Notes under the pieces: generated by a model
What the model was told of the DNA's origin: nothing
The model's input: the letters and a program-made list of their open reading frames with translations, nothing else
Databases searched by the model: none
Origin: Chloroflexota bacterium
Lineage (GTDB): Bacteria; Chloroflexota; Anaerolineae; Ardenticatenales; Ardenticatenaceae
Direction: 5' to 3'
Assembly (NCBI GenBank): GCA_003520455.1
Contig: DOUV01000528.1
Location: 1 to 9,115, forward strand
Length of the DNA stretch: 9,115 nucleotides
Made by a program: the position numbers and the translations under genes
In this document: piece after piece, positions 1 to 6,230 of the stretch
Layout of the letters: every line of letters begins with the position of its first letter
Numbering within the stretch: the stretch's first letter is position 1

Positions 1-6
1 GGATTT

Positions 7-52
7 GGTTTGGAGTGCGCGCTTCAGCGCGCTGAAGCGCGCACTCCAAACC
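7..52. repeat. Perfect 46-bp palindrome
   Basis: Bases 7-29 are the exact reverse complement of bases 30-52, giving 23 bp per arm with no spacer. The centre is TTCAGCGCGCTGAA and the outer ends read GGTTTGGAG and CTCCAAACC. As RNA or extruded DNA it would form a very stable hairpin on either strand. No T-run follows on either side, so it does not look like a normal intrinsic terminator. It is more likely a copy of a dispersed REP-like palindromic repeat, or an end of one cut off by the window edge. Confidence 0.85.
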
Positions 53-245
53 GATATCTCTTTCGCGGCTCAACCTACCGCGTAAGTCCTGTAAATCAGT
101 GACAGCGAGACACTCCAGGAAGCGCCCACCAGAGCAGCGTTGGTCCCCACTATACCCCGAAGACCTCGCTCCTGACACGTTCCGTGAGACACACAGGTAA
201 AGACAAATGTCACTCGCGGGGAGGGGGTCGGAGCCGGAATTATGC

Positions 246-299
246 ATGAAGCGGTTTCCCACGCTGCCGCGTGGCAAAGCGTGGGAAGCCGCGATTCAT
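246..299 (-). terminator. Stem-loop after the catalytic-subunit gene
   Basis: Bases 251-265 pair with 278-292 over 15 positions with one G-U pair, around a 12-nt loop. The stem can be extended by ATGAA (246-250) pairing with TTCAT (295-299) across a two-base bulge. It starts 28 nt beyond the stop codon of the minus-strand operon, where a terminator is expected. No U-tract follows on the minus strand, so it may act as an mRNA 3'-end stabiliser or a Rho-assisted terminator, or be another dispersed hairpin. Confidence 0.45.
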
Positions 300-327
300 G
301 GTGGGAGGAGAGGTTGCCCGGAAACTG

Positions 328-3300
328 TTACACTTTCTCGACTCGCACCATCGTGTCGTAGAAGCTGGCGCTGCCGCCGATGGGATCAGTCAGGCAGACG
401 TCCCCCAGGACCGGGTCAACGCGCATGGACGGATTGGGCACAATGCCGCTGGCCCGCCGCGGGTCGCCCCTGATGATCTGGCCGTCCACCTCGACGTCGT
501 TGGAACCGTAGGCCCAGTGGCCGTAGCTCCAGGAGACGGCGACCGTGCCGGGTCGCAGCCCTTCCAAGACCTTCACCCGACCGGCCACCTCATAGGTTCG
601 GCCGTCGCCCAGGTTTACACGCGCATCGGGCAGAGACGCAGAGACGATGCGGGCGGGCTCGCCGTCCTTCAAGCCGCGGGCCAGGGCATCGGCGCGATTC
701 ATGAGGATGAAGTTCTCCGGCATCACCGCGCTCTGGATCCAGGGCGCCGAGATCGTACGACTCTGGCCGCCGGTGACCTCCTTGAAGGTGATCAGCGCCA
801 GATCGAAACCTTCGTCCTTAATCGCCTGGCCAGCCGCGTCCATGACGGGCTGCACCCGCGGGAGGCCGTCGAAGCGCTCGCCGGTCATGGCGTGGCGCCC
901 CGTGGCGACCTTCTCCACGTAGAGATTCCACTGGCCCTTCCAGGGATGGCTGACCTTGTCACCGTTGTAGGCCTTGCTGGCCGGCTCGTAGCGGCCTCCC
1001 CGGTTCAGCAGGGAGACCACGCTGGGCCACACCTCCGGCGGCACCGCCCGCTTCCACTTCTCCTCATCGAAGACGGCCTTGGGCAGGTGGCGGCGCGCCT
1101 CGCGGAAGATACCCATCTCCTCGTCTGTTGCCGCCGGCAGCCGATCAGAGCCGTCCTCTTTGTCGCCGAAAGCCACGTTGGTTAACATGGCCAGGTAGAA
1201 CTGTTCGGGCCGGTTGAGGTCAAAGCCCTCACCGAGGCCATTCTTGCCGAAACCGGCCAGCCCCAGCTGTTTGCCCACGGCGATGAGGAACGCCTCCATA
1301 CTAATGGGCATCTCTTCTCCGTCTACCGTGACCACTTCCGTCAAGGGAGCCGCTGCGGGCTGGCGTACCTTGCTGAGGTTGGTCAGAATGGTGGGAGCGT
1401 TGGGGTGAGGCGTGCCCCAGCGTTCCATGTAGGTCAAATCCGGGATGATGTAGTCGGCATACATGGAGGTCTCGCCGACGACCACGTCACAAGCGATGAT
1501 CAGGGGGATGATTTTGGCATCCCGCAGCATCTCGATCTGCGTGTGGCCGGCGGGTGAGGCCAGCACCGGCGTCCCTTTCTGAATGAAAAGAGCTTTGATG
1601 GAGTACGGGTAGCCAGCCGCGGCGCTGGGGATGATCTCCTGGTACAGTTCGTTGGTAAAGGGGTACCAGGGCCGCTTCGCCGGATAGCCCTCGAAGAGGG
1701 TGCTTTTTTCGTAAGCGGTCTGCTCGCGATTGACGTAGAGGCCGAACTTCTTCAGACCGCCAGGCGCCGCGGTAATCACACTTGACGGGAAGGGCGCGCC
1801 GGCCTTCGAGCCGTCCTCGTGCCAATGACCGCCGCCCGTTGTGAGCCCACCCTTCCAGTCGGCGTTGCCGATGAGGACGTTGAGGGTGATGATGGCCTGG
1901 GCATTGTAGTAGCCGTTGGTATGCTGCACGGGCCCGCGGTACAACTCGGTAGCGGCCTTTTTCCCGTGGCTGGTAAACTCGCGAGCCAGCTCCTCGATGG
2001 TTCGAGCGGAGACACCGGCAATCTCGCCGTATGCCTCCAGGGTCCGCTCGGCGGCACGCTCCTTGAGCAGTTGCATGACCGACTTGACCGGGATGCCATC
2101 GATCGCGGCGTCCACGAAGAGGTCGGCCTCGTTGGCTTCACCTGCCAGAGTTGGCTGGCCCTCCACCATCACGACCCGGTCGCCCCCTTCCGGGAGCGTC
2201 AGCCCGGCGTCCCCCGGCTTCAGAAAGACCAGTTCATCGGTGCGGACCAGGTGGGTGGCATCCGCGAAGTTCGTTTCACCGAGGGCCTCGGCCACGGCCT
2301 TGTTGGGGGCGCGCAGGTAGTTCTTTTCGTAGCGTTCGTTGTCGATAATCCAGCGAATCATGCCCAGAGCCAGCGCGCCGTCGGCGCCTGGCTTGATCGG
2401 AACCCACTTCCAGGCTTTGGCGGCCGTTTTGCTCAGTCGGGGGTCGACGACGGCGTAGCGGAAGTTGTGCCGGACCAGCGAGTCGGTCACCATCTCCGTC
2501 ATGGGCGTGGGCCCGAAGTTGGCCTCGAAGGCGCCCGTGCCGAAGAAGATGACGAATTCGGTACTCAGGAGGTCAGGCTTCATGTGGGTCTTGCCCGTCA
2601 TCATCGCGTAGGCGATGTGGTGGCTCTGCTCGCAGATGGTGGTGTGCAGGAAGAAGTTGGTGGAGCCAAAGCCATCGGTGGTAAAGCGCTTGCCCAACTC
2701 CTTGCGGCCGTGCTCCATGCGCCCACCCATGAAGACGAACTGGTTGTTGACCGGCCCCAGGTCCGGGTGATCGGGGTCGATGAGCAAGTCGAGATGCTCC
2801 TGGTGTTTGGCCTTGAATGCCTCCACCGTCATCCCGCCACTGACTACGGCATTGGCGTCGGCGGCCAGGGTCTTCGACAGCTCGGGATCCTGCAGCTTGT
2901 AGATATCTTTTAGGCCGGGCACAGGGCCCTCGCCGAAGAGGTCGCCGCCGTTGACGATCTCGTCGATGGTCTGGCTGAAGTCCAGGGCGACCCACTTGCC
3001 ACCGCCGCGCGGGCCGGCGCGCTTCAGCACCTTGCGCACGCGGTAGGGGTCGTACAGCACCTGCACGCTGGCCTGGCCCTTGGGACAGAGCTTGCCATCC
3101 AGCCGGGCGGCCTCGACCAGCGGGGTGCTCTCCGGTAAGGGGGGCAGCAGGTTCACCGGGCTGTACGGGTTGCCGTCTACCTTGACGACGACACCGTCCT
3201 GGATTTTGGCCTTGATGGTGCAGGCCGTGTGGCAGTTCAGGCAGGCGCTGTAGATAACGTTGGTCGCGTCGTTGAGCAGATACTTGCCTGCCAGGGCGGC

Positions 3301-3477
3301 CTCCAGATGCGCCGGGGCCGGCCTACCGGCGACGTGCTTGATCGTCCAGGGCACGCTGCCCGCCATGGCGGCGACACCGCCCACGAAGGCCGTCGTCTTT
3401 ACGAACTCGCGGCGCGTGATTTCCGCGCTTAATGGATTGCTATCCGGTTTCAGAGTTGTCTTGCCGTTTTCAGTCAC
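328..3477 (-). CDS. Tat-exported molybdopterin oxidoreductase, catalytic subunit (TtrA/SrdA-like)
   Basis: This 1,049-residue protein belongs to the DMSO-reductase superfamily and would reduce or oxidise an inorganic substrate outside the cytoplasmic membrane. Residues 21-27 (TRREFVK) followed by a hydrophobic stretch form a twin-arginine signal. Cys79, Cys82, Cys86 and Cys131 (CX2CX3CX44C) should bind the N-terminal [4Fe-4S] cluster. Cys282, in the segment TTICEQSHH, is the likely Mo or W ligand. The length and the B-C-A gene order match tetrathionate reductase TtrA and selenate reductase SrdA better than the shorter polysulfide reductase PsrA. I chose the GTG start at 3477: it overlaps the upstream anchor gene's stop codon (GTGA), lies 7 nt after GGAGG and places the Tat motif near the N-terminus. 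An in-frame ATG at 3573 would lie deep inside the anchor gene. The family is certain; the substrate (tetrathionate, selenate, arsenate or another) is not. Confidence 0.93.
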   Translation of the reverse strand: MTENGKTTLKPDSNPLSAEITRREFVKTTAFVGGVAAMAGSVPWTIKHVAGRPAPAHLEAALAGKYLLNDATNVIYSACLNCHTACTIKAKIQDGVVVKVDGNPYSPVNLLPPLPESTPLVEAARLDGKLCPKGQASVQVLYDPYRVRKVLKRAGPRGGGKWVALDFSQTIDEIVNGGDLFGEGPVPGLKDIYKLQDPELSKTLAADANAVVSGGMTVEAFKAKHQEHLDLLIDPDHPDLGPVNNQFVFMGGRMEHGRKELGKRFTTDGFGSTNFFLHTTICEQSHHIAYAMMTGKTHMKPDLLSTEFVIFFGTGAFEANFGPTPMTEMVTDSLVRHNFRYAVVDPRLSKTAAKAWKWVPIKPGADGALALGMIRWIIDNERYEKNYLRAPNKAVAEALGETNFADATHLVRTDELVFLKPGDAGLTLPEGGDRVVMVEGQPTLAGEANEADLFVDAAIDGIPVKSVMQLLKERAAERTLEAYGEIAGVSARTIEELAREFTSHGKKAATELYRGPVQHTNGYYNAQAIITLNVLIGNADWKGGLTTGGGHWHEDGSKAGAPFPSSVITAAPGGLKKFGLYVNREQTAYEKSTLFEGYPAKRPWYPFTNELYQEIIPSAAAGYPYSIKALFIQKGTPVLASPAGHTQIEMLRDAKIIPLIIACDVVVGETSMYADYIIPDLTYMERWGTPHPNAPTILTNLSKVRQPAAAPLTEVVTVDGEEMPISMEAFLIAVGKQLGLAGFGKNGLGEGFDLNRPEQFYLAMLTNVAFGDKEDGSDRLPAATDEEMGIFREARRHLPKAVFDEEKWKRAVPPEVWPSVVSLLNRGGRYEPASKAYNGDKVSHPWKGQWNLYVEKVATGRHAMTGERFDGLPRVQPVMDAAGQAIKDEGFDLALITFKEVTGGQSRTISAPWIQSAVMPENFILMNRADALARGLKDGEPARIVSASLPDARVNLGDGRTYEVAGRVKVLEGLRPGTVAVSWSYGHWAYGSNDVEVDGQIIRGDPRRASGIVPNPSMRVDPVLGDVCLTDPIGGSASFYDTMVRVEKV

Positions 3478-4709
3478 GAGGCCACCTCCGTAGGTCGAAC
3501 GATCGGGAGCAGACTGTAGCCGATCAAGAAGAGCAGTCCGGCGAGGGAGACCGTCCAGATGAAGAACAGCCACTCCATGGGGCTGGGGAAGTACGTGAAG
3601 TTCAAGCCCGGACCGCTGAAGGCCGCGCTCAGGCCTTTCAGTTCCTCCACTGCGAGGCCGGGGATGACAATGTTTAAGCGCACGGAAAGAAAGCTAATGG
3701 CGATCAGGGCGCTGGCCGTCGCCACGGCAGCCGGGATACGACCCTGGAACACCAGCAGCAGGAGCGGGATGAGCGCGCCGAGGCCGAGGTGGATGCCCCA
3801 GAAGACCCACCAGTAGCGGCCGAACAGTACCAGGCGCAGGCTGGCTGCTTCGGCCGGCGCCGCTGAGTAGAGTCCGATCGAGTATTCAGCCCATTCCAGC
3901 AGCAGGTCAAAGGCCAACAGGCCCAGAACGATCTGGCCCAGGAAGATCACCAGCCGGCGGTGTTCGTCGCTCCCCCGATCCGGGCCCCAAATGGCGGTCA
4001 CAAAGGTCAAGAGGGCGCCACCCGAGACAAGCGCGCCGACCAGGAACATGATGGGAGTCAGGCCCCCGTGCCAGTAGGGCCGGGCTCCGACGACGCCGAA
4101 CAGTGCGCCGACGCCCCCATGGAAGGCCACAGCCAGCGGTACGCCGATGGTTCCCAGCGCCCGCAGGATGGTGCGATCCCGCTGGAGGGCAGGCTCGGAT
4201 CGGTCGGTGCGACCGAAGGTCAAGAAGCGACAGAGGGTCCCTTTGAGGCCCGGTTCGTCACTGTAGGCAGCCAGGTCGGGCCGCAGAGCAAACCACAGCT
4301 CGAGGACCAGGAGGACGAAGTAAGCGCTGTAGAACCAGATCATCCAGCCCATCACGGAGCTGAAGTTGGTGCGCAGGAGCAGGCGCCAGGCGCGCAGCGG
4401 GTGGCCCAGGTCGAGCCAGATCGAGAACATGGCCGCCACCAGCGTGACCAGGGCGGTGAACAGCGCGAGCTTCCCGATCTTCTCCAGCCGCTTGACCTGA
4501 AAGACGTAGACCAGCGTGGAGAGGAGAAAGGCGCCGGCAGAGAGGCCGATGAAGTAGATGTAAGCCGCCACCCACAGGCCCCACGGGACGTAGGAGCCGT
4601 AGTTGGTGCCCTGGTGACCCAGCGTCAAGCGCTGATATAGGCCCGGCAGTCCGACGGCAAAGCCTGCCACAGCGATCACCCAGGCAATGCGGTGCAGTGT
4701 CTTGCTCAT
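3474..4709 (-). CDS. NrfD/PsrC/TtrC-type membrane anchor subunit
   Basis: This 411-residue integral membrane protein would exchange electrons with quinol and pass them through the iron-sulfur subunit to the molybdoenzyme. I see about nine or ten hydrophobic segments, near residues 9-23, 42-70, 80-100, 117-141, 171-208, 219-240, 253-275, 287-311, 317-335 and 368-393. Family hallmarks are YVPWGLWVAAY (40-50) and DLGHPLRAW followed by NFSSVMGWMIW (from 100). The C-terminal FPSPMEW segment also fits TtrC-like anchors. The ATG at 4709 is preceded by GGAGG at a 7-nt spacing. The stop overlaps the catalytic-subunit start by 4 nt, indicating translational coupling. There are no heme-binding CXXCH motifs, so electron transfer to the partner subunit must be direct. 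Confidence 0.93.
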   Translation of the reverse strand: MSKTLHRIAWVIAVAGFAVGLPGLYQRLTLGHQGTNYGSYVPWGLWVAAYIYFIGLSAGAFLLSTLVYVFQVKRLEKIGKLALFTALVTLVAAMFSIWLDLGHPLRAWRLLLRTNFSSVMGWMIWFYSAYFVLLVLELWFALRPDLAAYSDEPGLKGTLCRFLTFGRTDRSEPALQRDRTILRALGTIGVPLAVAFHGGVGALFGVVGARPYWHGGLTPIMFLVGALVSGGALLTFVTAIWGPDRGSDEHRRLVIFLGQIVLGLLAFDLLLEWAEYSIGLYSAAPAEAASLRLVLFGRYWWVFWGIHLGLGALIPLLLLVFQGRIPAAVATASALIAISFLSVRLNIVIPGLAVEELKGLSAAFSGPGLNFTYFPSPMEWLFFIWTVSLAGLLFLIGYSLLPIVRPTEVAS

Positions 4710-4726
4710 GTGAAAACCTCCGTTTC

Positions 4727-4797
4727 CAGTGAACAGTGATTAGTGATCAGGCGGTCCTTTCCCACTGTTCACTATTTACTGTTCACTGTTTACTGAT
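4727..4797. repeat. Heptad-periodic repeat array forming an inverted repeat
   Basis: AGTGA recurs at 4728, 4735 and 4742, and the complementary-type unit YACT recurs at 4763, 4770, 4777, 4784 and 4791, all exactly 7 nt apart. Bases 4727-4750 pair with 4765-4788 over 24 positions with 3 mismatches, around a 14-nt loop. The array fills the 87-nt gap between the iron-sulfur and anchor genes and starts right at the iron-sulfur gene's stop codon. In the transcript it would fold between two co-transcribed genes and could affect mRNA stability or relative expression. Confidence 0.75.
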
Positions 4798-5513
4798 TAG
4801 ACCAGGTAGGACACCTTCGGCTCCGTGCCCAGTTCCTCTTTCAGACGGATGGCATTCGGCTGCGCGCTGATCTCGGCAATCAGACTCTCGGGATCGTTGG
4901 CATCGCCGAAGTAGTTGGCGCCGCCGATGCACGTGGTGACGCAGGCTGGCAACTGGCCCGCTTCCAGGCGGTGCAGGCAGAACTGGCACTTGCGGGCGTT
5001 GCCGACCGGCGAACCCTCGTCGCGCGGCCAGGCCTTCCCGTACTCGAAGTTGGGCAACAGCTCGTAGGCCATCTGCTCCGGCGTACCCTCCGTGTAGGTG
5101 TGACCGACGTCGAAGGTGCGCGCCGAGTAGGGGCAGGCGGTCATGCAGTACCGGCAGCCGATGCACTGCTCGTAGTCGATGGCCACGATGCCATCGGGGC
5201 GTTGCCAGGTGGCGCCGACCGGGCAGACATCCACGCAGGGCGGATTGTCACACTGCATGCAAGGGCGCGGCATGAAGCGCCGCCTGACGTTGGGGTATGT
5301 GCCGATTTCCTGGTCCAGCACCGGGCGGTAGACGACGCCGGGGGGAAGTTTGTTCTCGGCCACGCAACTGACGGTGCAGGCGTGGCACCCGACGCATTTG
5401 CGCAGGTCGATGACCAGTTTCCAGCGCCGCGCCTCGACCGGCTTCTGCAGTGCCCGTTGGAGGTCCGCCTGCATGCGGGCGAGGGCGCTTTCGTTCTCCA
5501 GCAATTCGGGCAT
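4797..5513 (-). CDS. Four-cluster [4Fe-4S] electron-transfer subunit (TtrB/PsrB/DmsB-like)
   Basis: This 238-residue protein would carry electrons between the NrfD-type anchor and the molybdoenzyme. It has sixteen cysteines in four sets: Cys40/43/46/50, Cys85/88/93/97 (CX2CX4CX3C), Cys117/120/123/127 and Cys176/179/191/195 (CX2CX11CX3C). This is the usual four-cubane layout of the family. It lacks its own signal peptide, so it probably crosses the membrane bound to the Tat-tagged catalytic subunit; TtrB proteins, by contrast, often have a signal. The ATG at 5513 follows AAGGAGG at an 8-nt spacing. The frame stays open back to 5810, but that extension runs through the repeat array and riboswitch terminator and is not credible coding sequence. 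It is the first gene of the riboswitch-led operon. Confidence 0.93.
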   Translation of the reverse strand: MPELLENESALARMQADLQRALQKPVEARRWKLVIDLRKCVGCHACTVSCVAENKLPPGVVYRPVLDQEIGTYPNVRRRFMPRPCMQCDNPPCVDVCPVGATWQRPDGIVAIDYEQCIGCRYCMTACPYSARTFDVGHTYTEGTPEQMAYELLPNFEYGKAWPRDEGSPVGNARKCQFCLHRLEAGQLPACVTTCIGGANYFGDANDPESLIAEISAQPNAIRLKEELGTEPKVSYLV

Positions 5514-5585
5514 CGTTTCCACCTCCTTGGATGAAAACCGGAAGAGAGTTGAAAGAATCGGCTGGTCCCGGCTACTCGGAGACTC

Positions 5586-5647
5586 GTGATGCGTGATTGG
5601 GTGATACGTGATGCGTGATGCGTGAGCATTTCTCTCACGTATCACCC
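5586..5647. repeat. Heptad-periodic GTGAT repeat array with inverted arms
   Basis: GTGAT or GTGAG recurs at 5586, 5593, 5601, 5608, 5615 and 5622, spaced 7, 8, 7, 7 and 7 nt. GGGTGATACGTGA (5599-5611) is perfectly complementary to TCACGTATCACCC (5635-5647) with a 23-nt loop, and a smaller alternative hairpin (5621-5626 with 5634-5639) sits inside. It lies in the 5' leader of the molybdoenzyme operon, between the riboswitch terminator and the first gene. It is of the same general type as the array at 4727-4797, with a different unit sequence. Confidence 0.75.
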
Positions 5648-5695
5648 GTCGCGGTGTGGTGACGGAACGCGTACCTTCTTTCAACACCCTCGAAC

Positions 5696-5731
5696 AAAAA
5701 AGGGAGATGCCGGTGTTCAACCGGCATCTCC
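5696..5731 (-). terminator. Intrinsic terminator controlled by the upstream aptamer
   Basis: On the minus strand GGAGATGCCGGT (5731-5720) pairs perfectly with ACCGGCATCTCC (5714-5703) around a 5-nt loop, and a six-U tract (5701-5696) follows after one base. This is a textbook intrinsic terminator placed about 180 nt before the first gene of the operon, so it must act as an attenuator. Its first seven bases are the same bases that close the aptamer's P1 stem, so the two structures exclude one another. On the plus strand the hairpin is followed only by TTTGC, which makes function in that direction unlikely. Confidence 0.85.
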
Positions 5732-5824
5732 TTTGCAAATGGGGCAGGCGACAGCGTTTCCACCGCCACCCTCTCGGCCCGCTGCCATAGGCTGGGACCC
5801 CGTAGGTCATCGGGCTCGGAGATG
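5725..5824 (-). promoter_or_regulatory. Molybdenum-cofactor (Moco RNA motif) riboswitch aptamer
   Basis: Read on the minus strand, CATCTCC (5824-5818) pairs with GGAGATG (5731-5725) to close a 100-nt domain (P1). Inside, GCCCG (5815-5811) pairs with CGGGC (5781-5777) and encloses small hairpins. A second arm (5767-5747) is capped by a GAAA tetraloop closed by G-C. The 3' segment CCCCATTTGCAAAGG (5744-5730) resembles CCCGTATCTGGAAAGG at the end of the Escherichia coli moaA Moco element as I remember it, and CTCCGAGCC after P1 resembles CTCTAGCC there. The arrangement of stems also agrees, and the downstream operon encodes a molybdopterin enzyme. Formation of P1 removes the 5' arm of the terminator, predicting an ON switch. 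A tungsten-cofactor variant is possible. A covariance-model search is the missing proof. Confidence 0.75.
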
Positions 5825-5884
5825 TGAATCTCGAACTCTACGGTCAGAGTACTGCGGGGATGATCGGAGTGGTAGCGGGGAAAG

Positions 5885-5998
5885 CTTGATACTTTGTCAG
5901 GGGAGTCTTGATGCTTTGGTATTCCTGGGTGTCAGGGACTTCCCTGACACGCCACGGCCCCTTCGGCTTACACCGCAAATTTGATGCATGTCAGAGGA
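5885..5998. promoter_or_regulatory. Operator-like repeats (YTTGAT...TGTCAGRGGA) with a 22-bp palindrome
   Basis: A bipartite unit occurs at 5885-5904 (CTTGATACTTTGTCAGGGGA) and again, one base shorter, at 5980-5998 (TTTGATGCATGTCAGAGGA). The same two halves, spread further apart, occur at 5908-5913 and 5930-5938. The last of these is part of a 10+10 bp inverted repeat with a 2-bp spacer (5929-5950). The sites lie between the riboswitch and the plus-strand promoter, where a regulator of either or both transcripts would bind. TTGAT followed by GTCAG is loosely reminiscent of FNR/CRP-type sites but is not a good match. Confidence 0.45.
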
Positions 5999-6018
5999 TC
6001 CATAAAAAATCATATTGT

Positions 6019-6047
6019 TTGACAAATCCGCGCGTATCTTGTACTCT
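6019..6047 (+). promoter_or_regulatory. Probable sigma-70-type promoter for the aldolase-dehydrogenase-kinase genes
   Basis: A perfect -35 hexamer TTGACA (6019-6024) is followed after 17 bp by TACTCT (6042-6047), a weak -10 that matches TATAAT at three positions. The AT-rich stretch just upstream (6002-6018) could serve as an UP element. Transcription would start near 6054, giving a leader of about 175 nt with a strong hairpin in it. The -35 and spacing are seen directly; the weak -10 limits confidence. Confidence 0.45.
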
Positions 6048-6101
6048 GGAAAAATCTACCCCATCTCACCCATTCTCTCTGCAACCCGAAGCGCCGTAGT
6101 G

Positions 6102-6167
6102 ACTTTTCAAAAGGCGGGGGAAGGAGGTATTGCGCGCGGCTCTGCCGCGCGTAATACCCCCTTCCCC
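6102..6167 (+). repeat. Dispersed hairpin repeat, copy A
   Basis: Bases 6117-6140 pair with 6144-6167 over 24 positions, with one A-C mismatch and one G-U pair, around a three-base loop (TCT). A short ACTTTTCAAAA segment precedes it. The reverse complement of 8253-8321 shows the same layout: ACTTTTCAAAA, a G-run, GGAGGT, GCGCG, GGCT, GCCGCGCG, an AACC or ATACC-type segment and a C-run. The two are therefore copies of one repeat in opposite orientations. No T-run follows, so it is not a normal plus-strand terminator. It lies in the aldolase mRNA leader. Confidence 0.75.
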
Positions 6168-6230
6168 GTAGAGTCTTGAGAAAATAGGCGCCGTACCGCA
6201 TTTCGTGGGGTGTCCACCAGGAGCATCAAG

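Larger units (their letters stand above)
1..327. other. Non-coding spacer beyond the molybdoenzyme operon
   Basis: This stretch lies downstream of the catalytic-subunit gene. It holds the perfect palindrome at 7-52 and the hairpin at 246-299. Between them (about 53-245) I see no convincing gene, promoter or RNA. The open frame starting at 207 on the plus strand runs into the antisense of the molybdoenzyme gene and has no family resemblance. Confidence 0.6.
5514..6230. other. Divergent regulatory spacer
   Basis: This region separates the minus-strand molybdoenzyme operon from the plus-strand sugar genes and contains no credible protein gene. Reading upward it holds the iron-sulfur gene ribosome binding site (5522-5528), a heptad repeat array (5586-5647), an attenuator terminator (5696-5731), a Moco-type riboswitch aptamer (5725-5824), operator-like repeats (5885-5998), a plus-strand promoter (6019-6047) and a dispersed hairpin (6102-6167). 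I could not identify a confident minus-strand promoter; it should lie above 5830. Confidence 0.7.

Noticed and set aside
271..1185. Long plus-strand open frame (304 residues) opposite the molybdoenzyme gene
   Set aside because: It is antisense to a clear gene, has low-complexity His, Gly, Arg and Ala-rich composition and no recognisable motif. High GC content explains the lack of stops.
1819..2913. Plus-strand open frame of 364 residues
   Set aside because: It also lies opposite the molybdoenzyme gene and has no domain. It is a GC-driven shadow of the real coding strand.
3478..3573. Alternative start of the catalytic subunit at 3573
   Set aside because: It would lie 100 nt inside the anchor gene and push the Tat motif more than 50 residues from the N-terminus. 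The GTG at 3477 has good spacing and coupling.
5586..5647. CRISPR-like array
   Set aside because: The units are only 7 nt with no unique spacers of 25-40 nt and no cas genes nearby.
5514..5810. N-terminal extension of the iron-sulfur protein to an upstream start at 5810
   Set aside because: The extension would translate the aptamer, the terminator hairpin and the heptad repeats. A strong ribosome binding site precedes the ATG at 5513.
5741..5850. tRNA or T-box leader suggested by TTCGAGAT and AGGGTGG on the minus strand
   Set aside because: No cloverleaf or T-arm pairing forms around TTCGA, and AGGGTGG is not followed by the conserved ACCGCG of a T-box. The Moco-type fold explains the pairing better.
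6117..6167. Intrinsic terminator on the plus strand
   Set aside because: The stem is strong, but no U-tract follows on the plus strand and it lies between the promoter and the aldolase gene. Similarity to 8253-8321 shows it is a repeat.
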